From: Calliopum simillimum
Taxonomy: Eukaryota; Arthropoda; Insecta; Diptera; Lauxaniidae
Length of the DNA stretch: 64,000 bases
Assembly: GCA_951812925.1 (NCBI GenBank)
Contig: OX638371.1
Location: 44,986,101-45,050,100 of the forward strand
Direction: 5' to 3'
The translations under genes were made by a program, and so were the position numbers. Positions 22,137-34,639 of the stretch are shown one piece after another. The notes under the pieces were generated by a model, which was not told the DNA's origin, made no database searches, and saw only the letters and a program-made list of their open reading frames with translations. Numbering within the stretch: position 1 is the stretch's first letter; each line of letters opens with the position of its first letter.

Positions 22137-23290
22137 ATTTCTTTTTTACATAGAAAACTATTACAATAATTCGTAAGGTTCAATCAGGATAATTTGTTTG
22201 TTAATCTGAATCGAAATATTATAATATTATATTAGCACTTTCAAATTGAAATAAAAATAATAAACACTGGAAATTTAACTAATTCCCAATAAAAAACAGC
22301 TGTAATCCAAAGTCAATTCCAACGTTCCACTTTGAAGTACAAAGTCAATTCCAAACGTTCTACTAAAAAAAAAAAGTGCTGCCTCAAAAAATTTTTTTGG
22401 AATACAAAAATTTAATGAAAAAAACCAGGGTATTGTTTTCGATAACAAAAATCACACAGCCAGAAATAATAAATAAATTCTTTTTAACTTTTTAAGAAAA
22501 ACCATAAATCCACAGTGATGCCCACTCATGTGCTTTTCGCACTAGATCTAGTGCTTTTTTGGAATTATTACCCGTAAAATTTTTGGCCTAGTGCTTTTTA
22601 ATTTTTAGTGCTTTTTCTAGTGCTTTTCTTTTCTTCCTGAAGACTTTGTTTTGCCCGTTGAGTAAAGTTGAATAAAATGCTGATATGAACATGCTTTTAA
22701 TTTGGAATTAGAAATATTGCTAAGTCCTTTTGGATTAATGTAAAAGGTTTCAAAGATTCTTTAGGCCTAAGCCCTTTTAAAGATCTAGCAAACTTAGCCC
22801 TACGTGAATTACCTGATAAAACACTGTTAAAAATAAGTAGTCTGCAAGCATACCAGATATAAGAATATTACATAGAAACCGTGTTGTGGCCAGAGGAACC
22901 CGAAAGTAGTGAAAATTATTTAACAGTTTGTTTTAAACTCATAAGCTACAAGTTCGAGTCATCTAAAGCCAAAGAAATGTTGATCTTAATATCATGTATA
23001 TATTATATACTCGTATTCCATTTTTTTTTTTTAGCAAAATAGATTTTAGTGCTTTTTTTGAGAAAAAACGCGTTTTTTTGCCGGATTTGGTGCGTTTTCA
23101 AATTTAACAGTTAGCAACACTGCCCATAAAGTACAAAGTCAATTCCAACGTTCCACTTTGAAGTACAAAGTCAATTCCAAACGTTCTACAAAAAAAAAAA
23201 AAGTGTTGCCCACGACACTTTCGATGCCCACGACACACACTGTTCCGATTAGTACAAGCTAGACGGAATCGAATTTTTACATTTTGAATA
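22137..23290. promoter_or_regulatory. 5' flank of Vps13D, holding a repeat and a hAT-like remnant
   Basis: The region must contain the Vps13D 5' UTR and promoter, but no core promoter motif could be assigned. A direct repeat of about 75 bp stands at 22306-22380 and 23125-23212 (sharing AAAGTCAATTCCAACGTTCC and a second AAAGTCAATTCC copy). Between them lies a segment starting CAGTGATGCCCACTC (22514) and ending GTTAGCAACACTG (23124), whose ends resemble hAT termini. An ATG-led stretch with a good donor, GCGGAGGTAAGT, on the minus strand at about 23335-23360 could be an unrelated or upstream exon. Confidence 0.4.
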
Positions 23291-24024
23291 TGAAAAACTA
23301 TCAGAAAATAAATAACTAACTCATAAGTAATTTTTTACTTACCTCCGCTTTCTGCATAAAATACTAAAAAACGTCAAAGTCGGCCTAAAAAATTATGTTT
23401 TCCAAATTTGTGTCTATGAAATTAGTTGCTATTTTGACAATTTTTTTTTATTCTTCCCAATATCGAAAAGAGTTAAAAATTGGCACACATTACAGCCAAG
23501 ATATTTTTTATGGAAATATTATAGATTCAAAACCAAATCTTTTAAATGTTGGTGCTATAGAATAGAATTTAGGGAGATAAATGTGAAAAAACGTCAAATT
23601 CTGCAAAACATTTTAGAAAAAAAAAAAAAAAATGGCCACTCCATATTTCTGCCAAAAAAATAAAAATAAAAAATAAATTTTTCAAATATTAAATAAAATT
23701 TCCAAAAAAAAAAAAAAATACATATACTAAAATAAATCATACGATAGAGGACATGGAATGCAATCCTAAACATAATTTACCACCTAATAAGGATTTACCA
23801 AATGTGTCGCCGCAATTCAGTGGATCTGATAACGTCATTTTGACTTGAGAGTCTGGTGGCTTACATGCTGAAGAAGATGATGATATTGGTTATACCACTA
23901 TTCCGAATCCGAAAAGAGCAAAAAGGAATAACTTTGCGAAGTTTAAGAAGATCGATATGTCTTCATTTCCTTCCACTACAAACCGGTTTGCTGCTCTAGC
24001 AGAGATTTCAATAGAGACAACGCA

Positions 24025-25088
24025 CAGTGCGTTGAGCCCATACAAAAATGGTCAAAAATAGAAGGAGTGGCTGGATATCGATGAAATTTGGTACTTTAAA
24101 TAATTTGGGGCTGCTAAGCTCAAAAATGATTTCAGATTTGTTGTACACTTTATAGTTTTGCTAAAAACCAGGTGCTAAGGACAATTTTCTGAAGCCCCAT
24201 GTATAACAATTTTTTTATTTATATTTAAAACATGAGTTTTTGTAATACCCCAGTGTGCCAGACGGTTCAAATCTTCGCTTTTTTATCCGTTACGGATCCA
24301 TTACTGATCCGTTGGCGGGAGAGATTCCTAAAAAAAAAGCGAATCGTTTTTTTTTTTTGGAATTTCTCCCGCAAACGGATCAGTAACGGATCCGTAACGG
24401 GTAAAAAAGCGAAGATTTGAACCGTCTGGCACACTGGGACACGTAATAAAAATATTGTTTTATGTACCTTTGAAGCCATTTATGTTAATAAAAACAAAAA
24501 GAAATTTTCAACATAAATTTTATATTTCATGTAAATTTTTAATTTTAAGCAGTTTTTTTAAAAAAAAAAAAAAAATATTTGTAGGACGAAGTAGGAAAAG
24601 TTATTTGCAGTTCCTGGTTATATAGAATCTGTTCTAGAAGACTAAGAAAAAAAACGGCACTTATTTTTATAAGATTTGTCTTTTTTTTTCATCGAAATTT
24701 GTCAATTTCTGAAGTTTTTCATTTGATAATATCATATATTAAAACCACTACAATATATATTAAATTATATATTTTAAAAAATTTTTTAATTCTATTTATT
24801 TACCTAAATATTATTTACAATAAAAAACTTTACTTCGCTGAGTTTAATCAAAACACAAATTTTTTATAAATATTTGTTTAAGAGAACCCAAAACAAATTG
24901 AACAAAGCATGATTTTTTTTGAAAAATATCTCAACTTTGAAGAGTCACAGCATAGCCAAAACTAAGTTTTTCCCCTAAATATTTTGGTTTTATTTTATTG
25001 ATACAATTACCTGTCAATTGATACCAATATTGTTAGGTTTTGAGTCACAAAAAAATTTTGATTTTTGTCTATGGGCCAACGCCTCTAC
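24025..25088. mobile_element. hAT-like non-autonomous element inside Jockey ORF1
   Basis: The left terminus reads CAGTGCGTTGAGCCCATAC and the right terminus, inverted, reads TAGAGGCGTTGGCCCATAG, both of the hAT YAGNG form. Flanks are ACAACGCA on the left and ACAAAATGC on the right, an eroded duplication. Jockey ORF1 text continues on both sides. No transposase frame is present. The nested palindrome at 24249-24438 lies within it. Confidence 0.7.
24249..24438. mobile_element. 186-bp palindromic MITE with CAGTG ends
   Basis: The arms CAGTGTGCCAGACGGTTC and their inverse copy extend almost to the centre (TCTTCGCTTTTTTATCCGTT on one side, its inverse on the other). The ends are hAT-like. No perfect flanking 8-bp duplication is visible. 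It is nested inside the hAT-like insert of the Jockey LINE. Confidence 0.85.
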
Positions 25089-26067
25089 AAAATGCGAGAA
25101 AGGTAGTAAATTCCTGTAAAACTGATTTATAATTTATATATAAAAAATATAAAAAATCCGAAAGTGAAATTTGAAATAATTAATAAATCGCGAAATAAAA
25201 GTAAAATTTATTTTAAAGATCCGATTATTCACTCGGAAATGATGGCTCTTCTAAGAGAAAAAAAAAATTGAATCGTTTTCTTTCACGCCAAAGGAATTAA
25301 GACAGGTAAGTCTGATTTTACGTGGACTTCACTTTTTGTCCGACTTAGTTGAAATAAAACAAGAACTAGAAAAAATTGTTCCAAGTACAGTTGATAAAAT
25401 TGTAAAGTTTACAACTCCAATCATGATTAAAAACAATTTTGATACAGGCCTCTATCTTGTACCCCTTTTCCCAGGTAAAAAATTTAATGACATTGCCAAG
25501 GTAAAAAATGTAATGTAACAGGTAGTTACTTGGGAAGCTCCAAAGTTTTGCAGTAGAGAGGACAGATTGCGAAGAATTGCAACAGATTGTATCGTTGCGT
25601 TAAGTGTGAGAAAGATCACGGTCCGGGTGAATGTGAGTTGACAGTAAATGCAAACGTTAGCCTTTTTTGCATAAATTGTGGTAATTCAGGTCATCCAGCT
25701 AGCTGGAGGGGATGCCCTCCTTATAAGGACTACTTGAAAAGAAAAAAACTTTGATCACTGAAGGAAGAGAAAAAGTTAACTGCTTTTTCAAATGTACAGA
25801 ATACTGTTAACAAGAAATCATTGATAATTTATGGTAAAACCTATGCAAGTAATTTTTATCAATTGCCCAGCATTGATAGACCGATTTACTCGGGAAAGCC
25901 TTCAATAGTAAACGAATTTTTGAAAATTGCAAAACAAATTTTTGAAAGTGAACAACCGTCACTTGAGCTAAGGATTGAGTCTTTTCTCAACAACTTCAAA
26001 AAAATACCAAAGATGAAAGTTAAAAAAGAGTGCACAGCTCTCTTGAAAGAGGTAAGGGCCCGTAATA

Positions 26068-26710
26068 AAACAAATTTATTAACGTTTAATGTGAGATCCT
26101 TAGTGGAAGAAAGTAGATCCATCGAATTAAAAAAAAGTTAGATACTTTTCATGTTGATGTTTGTTTCCTCCAAGAAACTCATTTGTCAAATTCTAAAAGA
26201 GTGTACCTTAACAACTACAATTTTATAAGAGACTTCAGTCCTCAGGGAGTTGCTATTGTTTTGAATAACCGTTTTAGATATTCAGTTGTTACAATAACAT
26301 ATGTTACTTTTCCACACATTTTTGTGGATCTATCTATTTCATTAAACGGTTTAAATAAGCACTTGTTGATGGGATCTGTTTACATTCCTTGCAATTTTTC
26401 GCCTGAAAACTTTTCAGATGGACTGGTAGAAATTGCAAACTGTGCATCCAATTTTGATGGACTTATAATTGGTGGAGACTTCAATTCGAAGCATCGCTCA
26501 TGGAATGACAATATTAATAATTTGAATGGTAACACATTCCACAGTCGGTTAGAAAATCATTCATTAGACTTTGTCAGACTGTGTGACATTAACACTTTTT
26601 ATCCAAACGGTGCTTCTTTTCTTGATCACTTTTTATTTTCAGCTGGCCAAATTATGAAATTAGAACTCTTTCAACATTTTCAGATCATTTTCCACTCTAT
26701 GCTCAAATAG
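26068..26710 (+). pseudogene. Jockey-like ORF2 endonuclease
   Basis: The APE-type endonuclease text begins LLTFNVRSLVEESRS, shifts frame near 26136 and continues VDVCFLQETHLSNSKR (catalytic Glu), LLMGSVYIPCNFSP, LIIGGDFNSKHRSW (Asp and Asn) and ASFLDHFLFSA. The normal final motif SDH can be read shortly after in another frame (FSDHFPLYAQI, about 26676-26706). The enzyme would nick target DNA for priming. Two frame breaks make it inactive. Confidence 0.85.
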
Positions 26711-28790
26711 AATTAAAAGACATTAATTTTCCTTTAAATCAACCAAGGTTTTATACTTCTTTTAAAAATACAGATTGGGATAGCTTTAGATGCCATTTAT
26801 CGACTATTTTTGAAAACAATATACCTCCCAACAATGTAAATTTACAAAATTCTGAAATTGATTTTCATATAGACTTTTTAACGTCAGCTATCAACTCTAC
26901 TAAGGATTCTCATAGTGAAACAATTGAAGTCTAGAATGTTGGTTCTTCAGTACTCCCTGAATCAATCATTAAATTATTCAAAATTAAAAATTGTTGGCAA
27001 AGAAGTTTGAAGAGTATATTCCATTCAAATTACAATAGAACAACATCAGATTACAAACTCCTTGCTAACCAAATCTCGCTCTTGCAAATTATTATAAAGC
27101 AACAAGTAGAAATACATAAAGCTCGAGAATTAAGTGAAAGACTTAAACTTATAAAACCTGGTCCTACAGCATATAAACAAATATATAATTTAATAAAACA
27201 GAAGAGTGGATATTTTTGCTCAAAAATTGTTCAGGATGACTTTGTGATTACCGATGACTTCGAGAAAGTTGAAGTCTTAAGAAGACATCTTGAAAGGGTT
27301 TATGAAGAAACCATCCCAATTAGGTCAGATATCAGTGACTTGGAATCCAATATTAAAACTACTCTTAGTTCATATCCAACTTCAATTTACAATTTCTCTT
27401 CAGAGTTCAACTCTTCTACTAATGTAGATACTCTCCACTTCGTTAAGTCTGATGATATATGTTGTTATGTCCAGCAGCTAAGTGCCAAGAAATCTGCCGG
27501 TCCGGATACCCTTTCGAATTATATTATTAAAAAACTGCCCAAAGTGGTTTTTGCTTTTTTAGCAATAATTTTCAACAATTTTATTAGCAATGGTTATTTT
27601 CCTAATTCCTGGAAAATTGCAAAAGTAATTCCAACTCAGAAGAAACCAAATTGTTATGAAGTCAATAACTTCAGACCGATTTCCTTACTATCAAATATTG
27701 GAAAACTTTTTGAACGAGTAATCTTTTAAAGTTTGAAAATGACTTAATCCTTAACCTTCGGCAGCGGAAATGCACGGTTGCAGTGTCTTTGGATATAGAA
27801 AAAGCTTTTGACAAGGCTTATAATAATGGTATTATCTATAAGCTTATGATGATTGGCATTGATCCGTCGTTCATAAAAATTTTACATAGTTTTTTAAATG
27901 ATAGAAAGTTTTTTGTAAATATAAATCATGGTTCTTCAGAGTTTGGCTTTATAAGAAGTGGAGTCCCACAGGGTTTAATAACGGCTCCTCATCTCTATAG
28001 TACTTTCATTCACGATTTTCCGCATAATTTTAACATGCATTCTTTACGCAGATGATTCGCTGGCTTATGCTCACGGTAACACTCCAGAAGAGGCTTTGAG
28101 TTTGGTACAAGTACACTTAGAAAAAATTAACAGATTTATAAAGATTGGGGGATTAAAATGAATACAGCCAAATCGCAAGCCATTTGCATCAGAAATCCTT
28201 CAGGAAAATGTCACTGGAAAACAGTTCCTCAAAGTAAAAGGTTAAAATTATCACTAAATGCAACAACAATTCCTTTCCAAAATGAAATTAAATATTTAGG
28301 TGTAACTTTCAGCAATCTGTTAAAATTCAATAATCATGCAAATACCATTTTAAAGAAAACACGCCAAATTTCTGGAATGTTTTCCAACTTATTAAGGAAT
28401 AAATATATGCCAATAAGCATTAAATTATTAATTTACAAGGTAAGCATCCGTTCAGTGATGATGTATGGGTTTCCGATTTGATTCACTATCTCACCAAAAG
28501 TTGCACAGAGTCTTGAAAAATTTGAACGTAAAATTTTAAGATTCTGCTTAGAACGCAACTTTGAATCTTTTACGAAAAGATACTCCAATTTCTATATCTA
28601 CAGTCATTCTCGCATTGTCCCTTTGTGTAAATATTTGCTTGTGCATTTAAAAAAATGTGTCAACAAACTTCCCTATATAGAAAACGATTTGATAAATTCG
28701 GTATATAACTCTTAAAAAGCATTCAATTGGTCTAGCTTTGCTTACATATCGCCTGTGGGCATTATAAACGAAAGTCTTGATTTAGAATCT
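26711..28790 (+). pseudogene. Jockey-like ORF2 reverse transcriptase
   Basis: From about 27007 the frame reads through LSAKKSAGPDTLSNYIIKKL, IAKVIPTQKKPN and NNFRPISLLSNIGKLFERVI. It breaks at 27729, resumes with VSLDIEKAFDKAYNNGIIYKL (first catalytic Asp) and RSGVPQGLITAP, and reaches YADDSLAYAHG in another frame at about 28044. The text after 28158 (LKYLGVTFS type) is the RT thumb. Several frame changes and a stop at 28480 mark it as a pseudogene. Confidence 0.88.
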
Positions 28791-28792
28791 GG

Positions 28793-30196
28793 TACACAGA
28801 AAAAAAAACTGACGGTAAAATTAACTAAAATTTTGTATTCTATAGTTTTTCAAATTTTCTATAGGAATCAAAAACAACAATTCAAAATTTCAGAATCAAC
28901 TTTACTTTTCTACAGTTGAATTCAACTGTACATTTTCTATTCCATAAATTTTTTTTTTTTTTTTTCATATGAATAACATTTTCAGTTGAATTTTTAACAG
29001 GTTCATAAAATTCTCACATTGCTTAAGAATAAATCAACATAAGTTTGCTAGAGTTGTACTGATATTTTGCCATTTGAAATGGTGCCGCCGTAGAAGTTGT
29101 TTCCTACAATTTCTACGACTTTTTGGAAACGGCTAGTTACAGCCCTTCTAGGGTGCTAACTATTTCAGATATCCGTTTTTTGAAAGAAATCGATAACTCG
29201 CGTCCATAGCATCTTTCCTTCAAATTTGATGACTGTAAAAAGTACCATTACGAAGTTATAGCGATAGCAATTTTGAATTTTGCACTACAATGTATGCAAG
29301 AAAATTCAAAAAAAGTTCTACTGTGAAATTTGTTTTTGTCAGTTAAGTCGATTTGGCGGTTAAGCCTTGGTATAGTTGCACTAGTTTTGTCATTTTTTTT
29401 AGACGGGTATTTAATTTTGAACTTTGAGTTGTTATATTATTATGATAATGACCGCTTTTCTGGTAAAATTTCCTTTATAAACTACAATCATTAAACTGAT
29501 GGTTTTTCAGTATATCGTTGATGTTTAACGATTCTAAAGAATAACAAATTATGTTTTCAAAATATTTCTTAGTTCACACTGAAAGTGTGTTATAAATTTT
29601 TTATCATTATTTTCGTATGCAAAAATTAAAAAACTAATATTTTTAAAATTGTAATTTGAAGTCATTGGGTAATCAATCATTAAAATTAGTTTTATTTCCG
29701 TACTTTAATTCAACCTAATTGATGAAGCCCCTATTCCGACTAAATTGATGAGGTTGCATCAAATTGAACTATACTGTGGAAGAATACGCGGAATGTAGGC
29801 GAAGCAAATTAAATTTAGAAAAGACCTTTCAGTGGTACCGTAATTTAAGAAATTTAAGAAAAAATCTTTGAAGCACATTTTTCGACCAAATTAATAGAAT
29901 TTGCATCAAATTGAACTGTAGAAGAGTTCACGGAATGTAGATGTAGCAGTTAAAAATCATATTTAAAAAAGTCCTTTCAGTTGCACCGAAATTTAGGAAA
30001 ACGTCACGCGGAACTCGTGTAGCGTTCTAAATTTAAGGCCTCGTTTTCAATTATATTAAATGGAGTTCCATGAAACTAAACTTAAATATGGAAAAACTCA
30101 CGAAATGAAGTTAAGAACACTGTTCAAAAATATATCGTTCGTTTACTTTCTAAAAAATTAAAAAGGAAAGCATTAAATTTATTTTTTTATAATTTC
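28793..30196. other. AT-rich stretch, no gene recognised
   Basis: The stretch starts with CACAGAAAAAAAAACTGACG, a motif type that recurs at several element edges in this window (near 47913, 48843, 49214). No open frame or known domain was seen. Two loosely similar sub-blocks share 'aattgatgaag/aattaatagaa...gcatcaaattgaact' around 29720-29780 and 29888-29925. Confidence 0.4.
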
Positions 30197-31941
30197 ACTA
30201 GTTTACAGCCAAAATTCCCAGCGAATGCCGTTACTCATTTTATATGGAAAATGGGCTGCTGATTCCGAAAATCGCATTTTTTTTTTTTTATTTCGTGTCG
30301 TTTTCGAGATATCGGTCATTTTTGGTTTTTGGACCAAAAAAAAAAGATAGTTCCATTAAAATACAAATATCTCAAGAACCAATGTTTGTATTTAAACAAA
30401 TAATATGTCATATTAAAGGTAATTAAATTACCTACAAATGAAATTCACTTCACTTTTTGGTTGGTTCGTTAGTTTCGGTGAAATAAATTGATTTCTAAAA
30501 AAAAAAATTTTTTTTTTTCGAAAAAATTAAGAAAAAATCAAATTCAACTTCAAATTTATACAAGAAGACATAACTTTTTTATAATATTTTTTTTTTGTAT
30601 CATAGACTATATATTTGTGAAGAAAATAAGATATCATTTAAGAAAATCGATGGAAAAATGCAAAAGTTGTATACAATTCATTGATAAGTTACCAAAATGC
30701 GTTTTTCCCTATTTTTCCGTTTTTTTGTAATAAACTGTTCGAAAATTTGAAACTTTTTGTAAAAGAAATTAGAAAATCCAAAAAATTCTTAAAGAAGGCA
30801 TTAAAAGGAAATACCCGCGCCTCGCCGTTTTTCTCTAGAACGTCAGATTTTTTTTTAATCGATTTTTGAAGTTTTTTAATCCACTGTACATGAAAAAACA
30901 GAAATAACGCATTCTTGTGTTAAATCGATGAATTTAACTATATGATCGTTACATCTGGGGTGTATTATGTGTTCAGTAAACTTATGCAGGATACTGTGAG
31001 GAATATTATTGTAGAAAATTTTAACCCTCTAAAACCCTCACATACGGGTCATTTTGACCCCCACATGAAGGTCATTTTGACCTACATGTGGGGGTTTGAG
31101 AGGGTTAAAATTGTCTACAAAAATATTCCGCGTAGTATCCTGCATAAGTTTGCTGAAGACATGGTACACCTCAGATGTAAGGATCATATAGTTAAATTCA
31201 TCGATTTAACACAAGAATGCGTTATTTCTGTTTTTTCATGTACAGTGGATTAAAAAACTTCAAAAATCGATTAAAAAAAAATCTGACGTGCTAGAGAAAA
31301 ACGGCGAGGCACGGGTATTTCCTTTTAATGCCTTCTTTAAGAATATTTTGGATTTTCTAATTTCTTTTACAAAAAGTTTCAAATTTTCGAATAGTTTATT
31401 ACAAAAAAACGGAAAAATAGGGAAAAACGCATTTTGGTAAGTTATCAATGAATTGTATACAACTTTTGCATTTTTCCATCGATTTTCTTAAATAGTATTT
31501 TATTTGCCTAACAAATTTATAGACTATGATATAAAAATACAAAATGATTTTTAAAATTTTTTTTCTTGTAAAAATCTGCAGTTGATTTAGACATTTTTGT
31601 AATTTTTTCGGAAAAATATACTCTTTTTTTTAGAAATCAATTTATTTCATCGAAAGTAATAAACCACCCAAAAAGTGACGTGAGTATCATTTGTAGGTAA
31701 TTTAATTACCTTTAATATGACATATTATTTGTTTGAATACAAACATTGGTTCTTGAGATATTTGTATTTAAGTGGAACTATCTTTTGTTTTTGGTCCAAA
31801 AACCGAAAATGACCGATATCTCGAAAACGACACGAAATAAAAAAAAAAATTGCGATTTTCGGAATCAGCAGCCCATTATCCATATAAAATGAGTAACGGG
31901 ATTCGCTGGGAAAAAAAATTTTAATCATTTGTAAACTAGTG
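30197..31941. mobile_element. Foldback element of about 1.75 kb
   Basis: The ends are CACTAGTTTAC and its inverse GTAAACTAGTG. The arms match nearly throughout (30220-30420 with 31720-31905, 30660-30900 with 31240-31480, 30905-31020 with 31095-31230). The centre near 31060 carries a compact palindrome around GGTCATTTTGACC. No transposase and no convincing target duplication were found. Confidence 0.85.
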
Positions 31942-32111
31942 TTTTTAATAAATTAATTTAAATGCTCGGGCAAAGGATAAAGGTAAAACCTGAACCAATG
32001 CAGCTAAATTTTGCCACACTTACAAATTTATTTTCAATGACCCCTTAAACCAATTTCTTCAACAAAATTTAAAGTTTACTTTTTTTTAATTTCTCAAAAC
32101 TGTGACAAACT

Positions 32112-33160
32112 CAGTGCTCACGGTGGTTTTTAAAAAATTTTAACTTTTTGAAATACCACCCGCGATTTTTTTCAGGGATAATGTTGGGGGACCCTTCTAG
32201 TATCTAAATCCGCAATCCGCGAAATCGAACGTCCAACCGTTTTTTTTTTTTTCGACCTTTAAGTTTTTTTAACGATTTTTGAGTATATCTCGGTGTGTAT
32301 ATACATATTATGTACACATATATATGTATATACGTACATATATATACTTGTATATGTATGTATGTGTAATATATATATATGGATATATATATACATACAT
32401 ACATGCATGCATATGAAAGGTATCGTTTCCGCACCATTTATTTTTTAAAAAAATCGGTTTTTTCGTATTTAAGAAAAACACAAACAAAAACCGGAAACGA
32501 AAGTAGTAATTCCAGATGTGATTTTTGATTCTTAATCCGATTCCGGTATTAGAATTGCTCTATTACGTCTGGACTTTGAGATATCCTTACATATATGTTT
32601 AAAGAACACCATTTTTTTCCGATTTTTGAAGTTATATAACAAGATAAGATAATATTATGCCGTAAAATCTGGTATGACAGTTAATAGTCCTAATTTTTTC
32701 CTTGAAAACTCAATCAAACCGATAACGATATCTTTTTTTTTGTCGGAGATATCTTTGCCTAAAAAGATGAAAAAGTGCAAAAACACGATTTTTGGCTATA
32801 TTGGATGTTATATGCAGGACACACAAAATTTTTTTGGGAATTTCTATTACCAGAAACATTTGGTACTTTCTTTTGGCTTCAAATTGAGCTATCAAATGTT
32901 TATCTGCAATATTTTTCTGCAAAGTTATGTTAACTTTAAAATCACACCATGAAACTTAAAGCGAAAAATCTCGGTTTTCGGCTATATTTGAGGTTATATA
33001 CAGTACGGACGAAATTCGTCTGCTCTTTTTTAATATCTGAAGCATTTAAAACCATTCTTTATCTTCAAAATAAGCAATCAAGAGGTCTCTTGTGATATCC
33101 CTGAAAAAAATCGCGGGTGGTATTTCAAAAAGTTAAATTTTTTAAAAACCACCGTGTGCT
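32112..33160. mobile_element. Inverted-repeat element of about 1.05 kb
   Basis: The terminal inverted repeats are about 70 bp, running from CAGTGCTCACGGTGGTTTTT on the left to AAAAACCACCGTGTGC on the right, with ACCACCCGCGATTTTTTTCA in both. The inside is not coding and includes an AT/GT-type microsatellite at about 32290-32410. The left CAGTG end suggests a hAT-like element, but the right end is less conserved. Confidence 0.65.
32290..32410. repeat. Microsatellite rich in TATG/TACA/TATA
   Basis: Irregular runs of TATATG, TACATA and ATGTATGTATG alternate over about 120 bases. The apparent minus-strand protein here (repeated Tyr, Ile, Cys, His) is a translation of the microsatellite. Confidence 0.8.
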
Positions 33161-33289
33161 TTAAGGACTGCGTTCGATAAAATTGTCCGATAATTTTCAA
33201 AAACTCTCTTGAACTAGTAGTCCGATTTTAAAAGTTAGACTCATTCTTGACCCGCCATTTTATTTCAATTTTTATAACGTATCTAGAAT

Positions 33290-34480
33290 TTTAATAATAT
33301 TTTTTTTTACAAATTTTTTTGTAACTTTTCTGACATTCCTTCCATTAAGCATTTTATGATATTATTTGATAACTTTCTAGCTGCTAAACACAACTTTTCT
33401 GGAAAATTTTTAGCATCCCTGGCAACTTTTTTTATTGCCTTTATCTCTTTTTTGACCAAAGCCCAGTATCTTTCAATTGGCTAGAGTTCTGGACAGTTTT
33501 GAGGATTTGCTTCACGAGGCACCAAAATCACATTATTTCTTGAGTACCCCTCCAAGGCCAATTTACTATAATGACAAGATGCTAGGTCTAGACAAAAGAA
33601 AGTGGAAACTTCATGTTTTCGTAGGAAAAGCTTAATAGCCTTATCATGTATGACGAACGAATCGTTTTACTGATTTTCAACAACTTATATTCTCCAAGTT
33701 AAAAGATGATTTGAAGTTTATGCTTACAAACTTTATTCTTTGAGCTAAAATTAACGCTTTGGTTATAGTAAGTTCTTAATAAAATGTTTTAATAAGTTGA
33801 TATTAATGAGTGGAAGTCAGTCACTTTATTCATTCGTCATACATGATAAGACCATAAGTTTTTTTTCCAAACATTCCTTCATATAGAATTCGGAGTTTAC
33901 TGCTCCAGTGGTTACAAAAAATTGCTCCTTTTGCCATAACTGCAGAACTTACGAGGAAATTTTGACTGCTTTTTTGACTTAAGCTTTTCGTTCACATTCC
34001 CCGCGAGTCTACAGTGTAAAGTTTTCGAATTCGAATTTTTGGAAAAAAATTAATTTTTAATTTTATGGCGTGCTGTTTTGTTTTCGTGTTCTTCAAAGCA
34101 TTTCTATCAGAAACTTTTTGTACCTTAATTTGCGAACTAAAATCTCGGAACACTTTACCCTCTGCCAGTTTTCTGCATGAAATGTTGGCGTTCTTCTTTA
34201 AAATTGTGACGAAGTTCTTCTTTTTGTTTTGGTCACGGAATCTTTTTTCTTTAGCGGAACCTGGCTTTCGAAAGACATCCAAGTCTTCCTTAAATTTTTT
34301 CAGAACTCTTGATACCAATTTCACATTAACTTTGCTATTCCGAGCAATTCTATTTGTAGTCCACCGCGGGTGGTCTTCAAAAATGTTTATTATTGACTTT
34401 CGAACTTCTAGCTCGTTTGCCATTTTTAAGTAAATATGACTGACTAGGGACAAAATTTGAAAACCATAGTTTTGGTACAT
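33290..34480 (-). pseudogene. Tc1/mariner-superfamily transposase, broken
   Basis: The N-terminal piece (33992-34480) has a helix-turn-helix region (TTNRIARNSKVNVKLVSRVL) and a KPGS-type linker. The middle piece near 33855-33940 reads FFVTTGAVNSEFYMKECL. The C-terminal piece (about 33350-33636) has FFCLDLASCHYSKLALEG, carrying the second catalytic Asp, and CPEL-x-PIERYWALVKKEI, with a stop codon in its middle. These blocks are typical of mariner-like transposases of the DDxD type. A 213-bp MITE interrupts the gene at 33638-33850, and several frameshifts are present. Terminal inverted repeats were not identified. Confidence 0.75.
33638..33850. mobile_element. 213-bp MITE inside mariner-like transposase
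   Basis: The ends CTTATCATGTATGACGAACG and the inverted copy CGTCATACATGATAAG flank a non-coding centre. Transposase text is recognisable on both sides (SEFYMKECLEKK and HDKAIKLFLRKHEVST), so the MITE landed in an existing element. Confidence 0.6.
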
Positions 34481-34639
34481 TTATTTCAAAGCCTACTGCG
34501 AAAAAAAATTTTGGAACAAGTCAAGCGTTGCTCCCACAGCCAAATTTTATTTTTTTGCCAAGATATGGCTTTGGAAATTAATTACAACTACAACAACAGA
34601 AACAAAAAGTGTCGCTCGGACCCGGTTTCAGAAAAATAG

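Larger units (their letters stand above)
23744..25753 (+). pseudogene. Jockey-like ORF1 (gag-like), split by insertion
   Basis: The left piece (23751-24024) ends in the ORF1 signature TNRFAALAE. The right piece resumes at 25089 and includes TPKELRQVSLILRGLHFLSD, IMIKNNFDTGLYLVPLFPG and two zinc knuckles (C-V-K-C...H...C at about 25593-25635, then C-I-N-C...H...C at about 25670-25715). ORF1 proteins of this clade bind the element RNA. A premature stop lies in the left piece (ILT then a stop, near 23848), and several occur in the right piece. Confidence 0.8.
23740..28790 (+). mobile_element. Jockey-clade non-LTR retrotransposon, interrupted and decayed
   Basis: The order is ORF1 with zinc knuckles, endonuclease, RT and RT C-terminus. 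ORF1 is split by a hAT-like element at 24025-25088. Many stops and frameshifts are present. The 5' end is not defined; the first recognisable codons are near 23751. The 3' end is cut at about 28793, before any poly(A) tail is reached. Confidence 0.85.

Noticed and set aside
30942..31253. 103-codon frame across the foldback centre
   Set aside because: It is read from both arms of a palindrome and shows no family resemblance.
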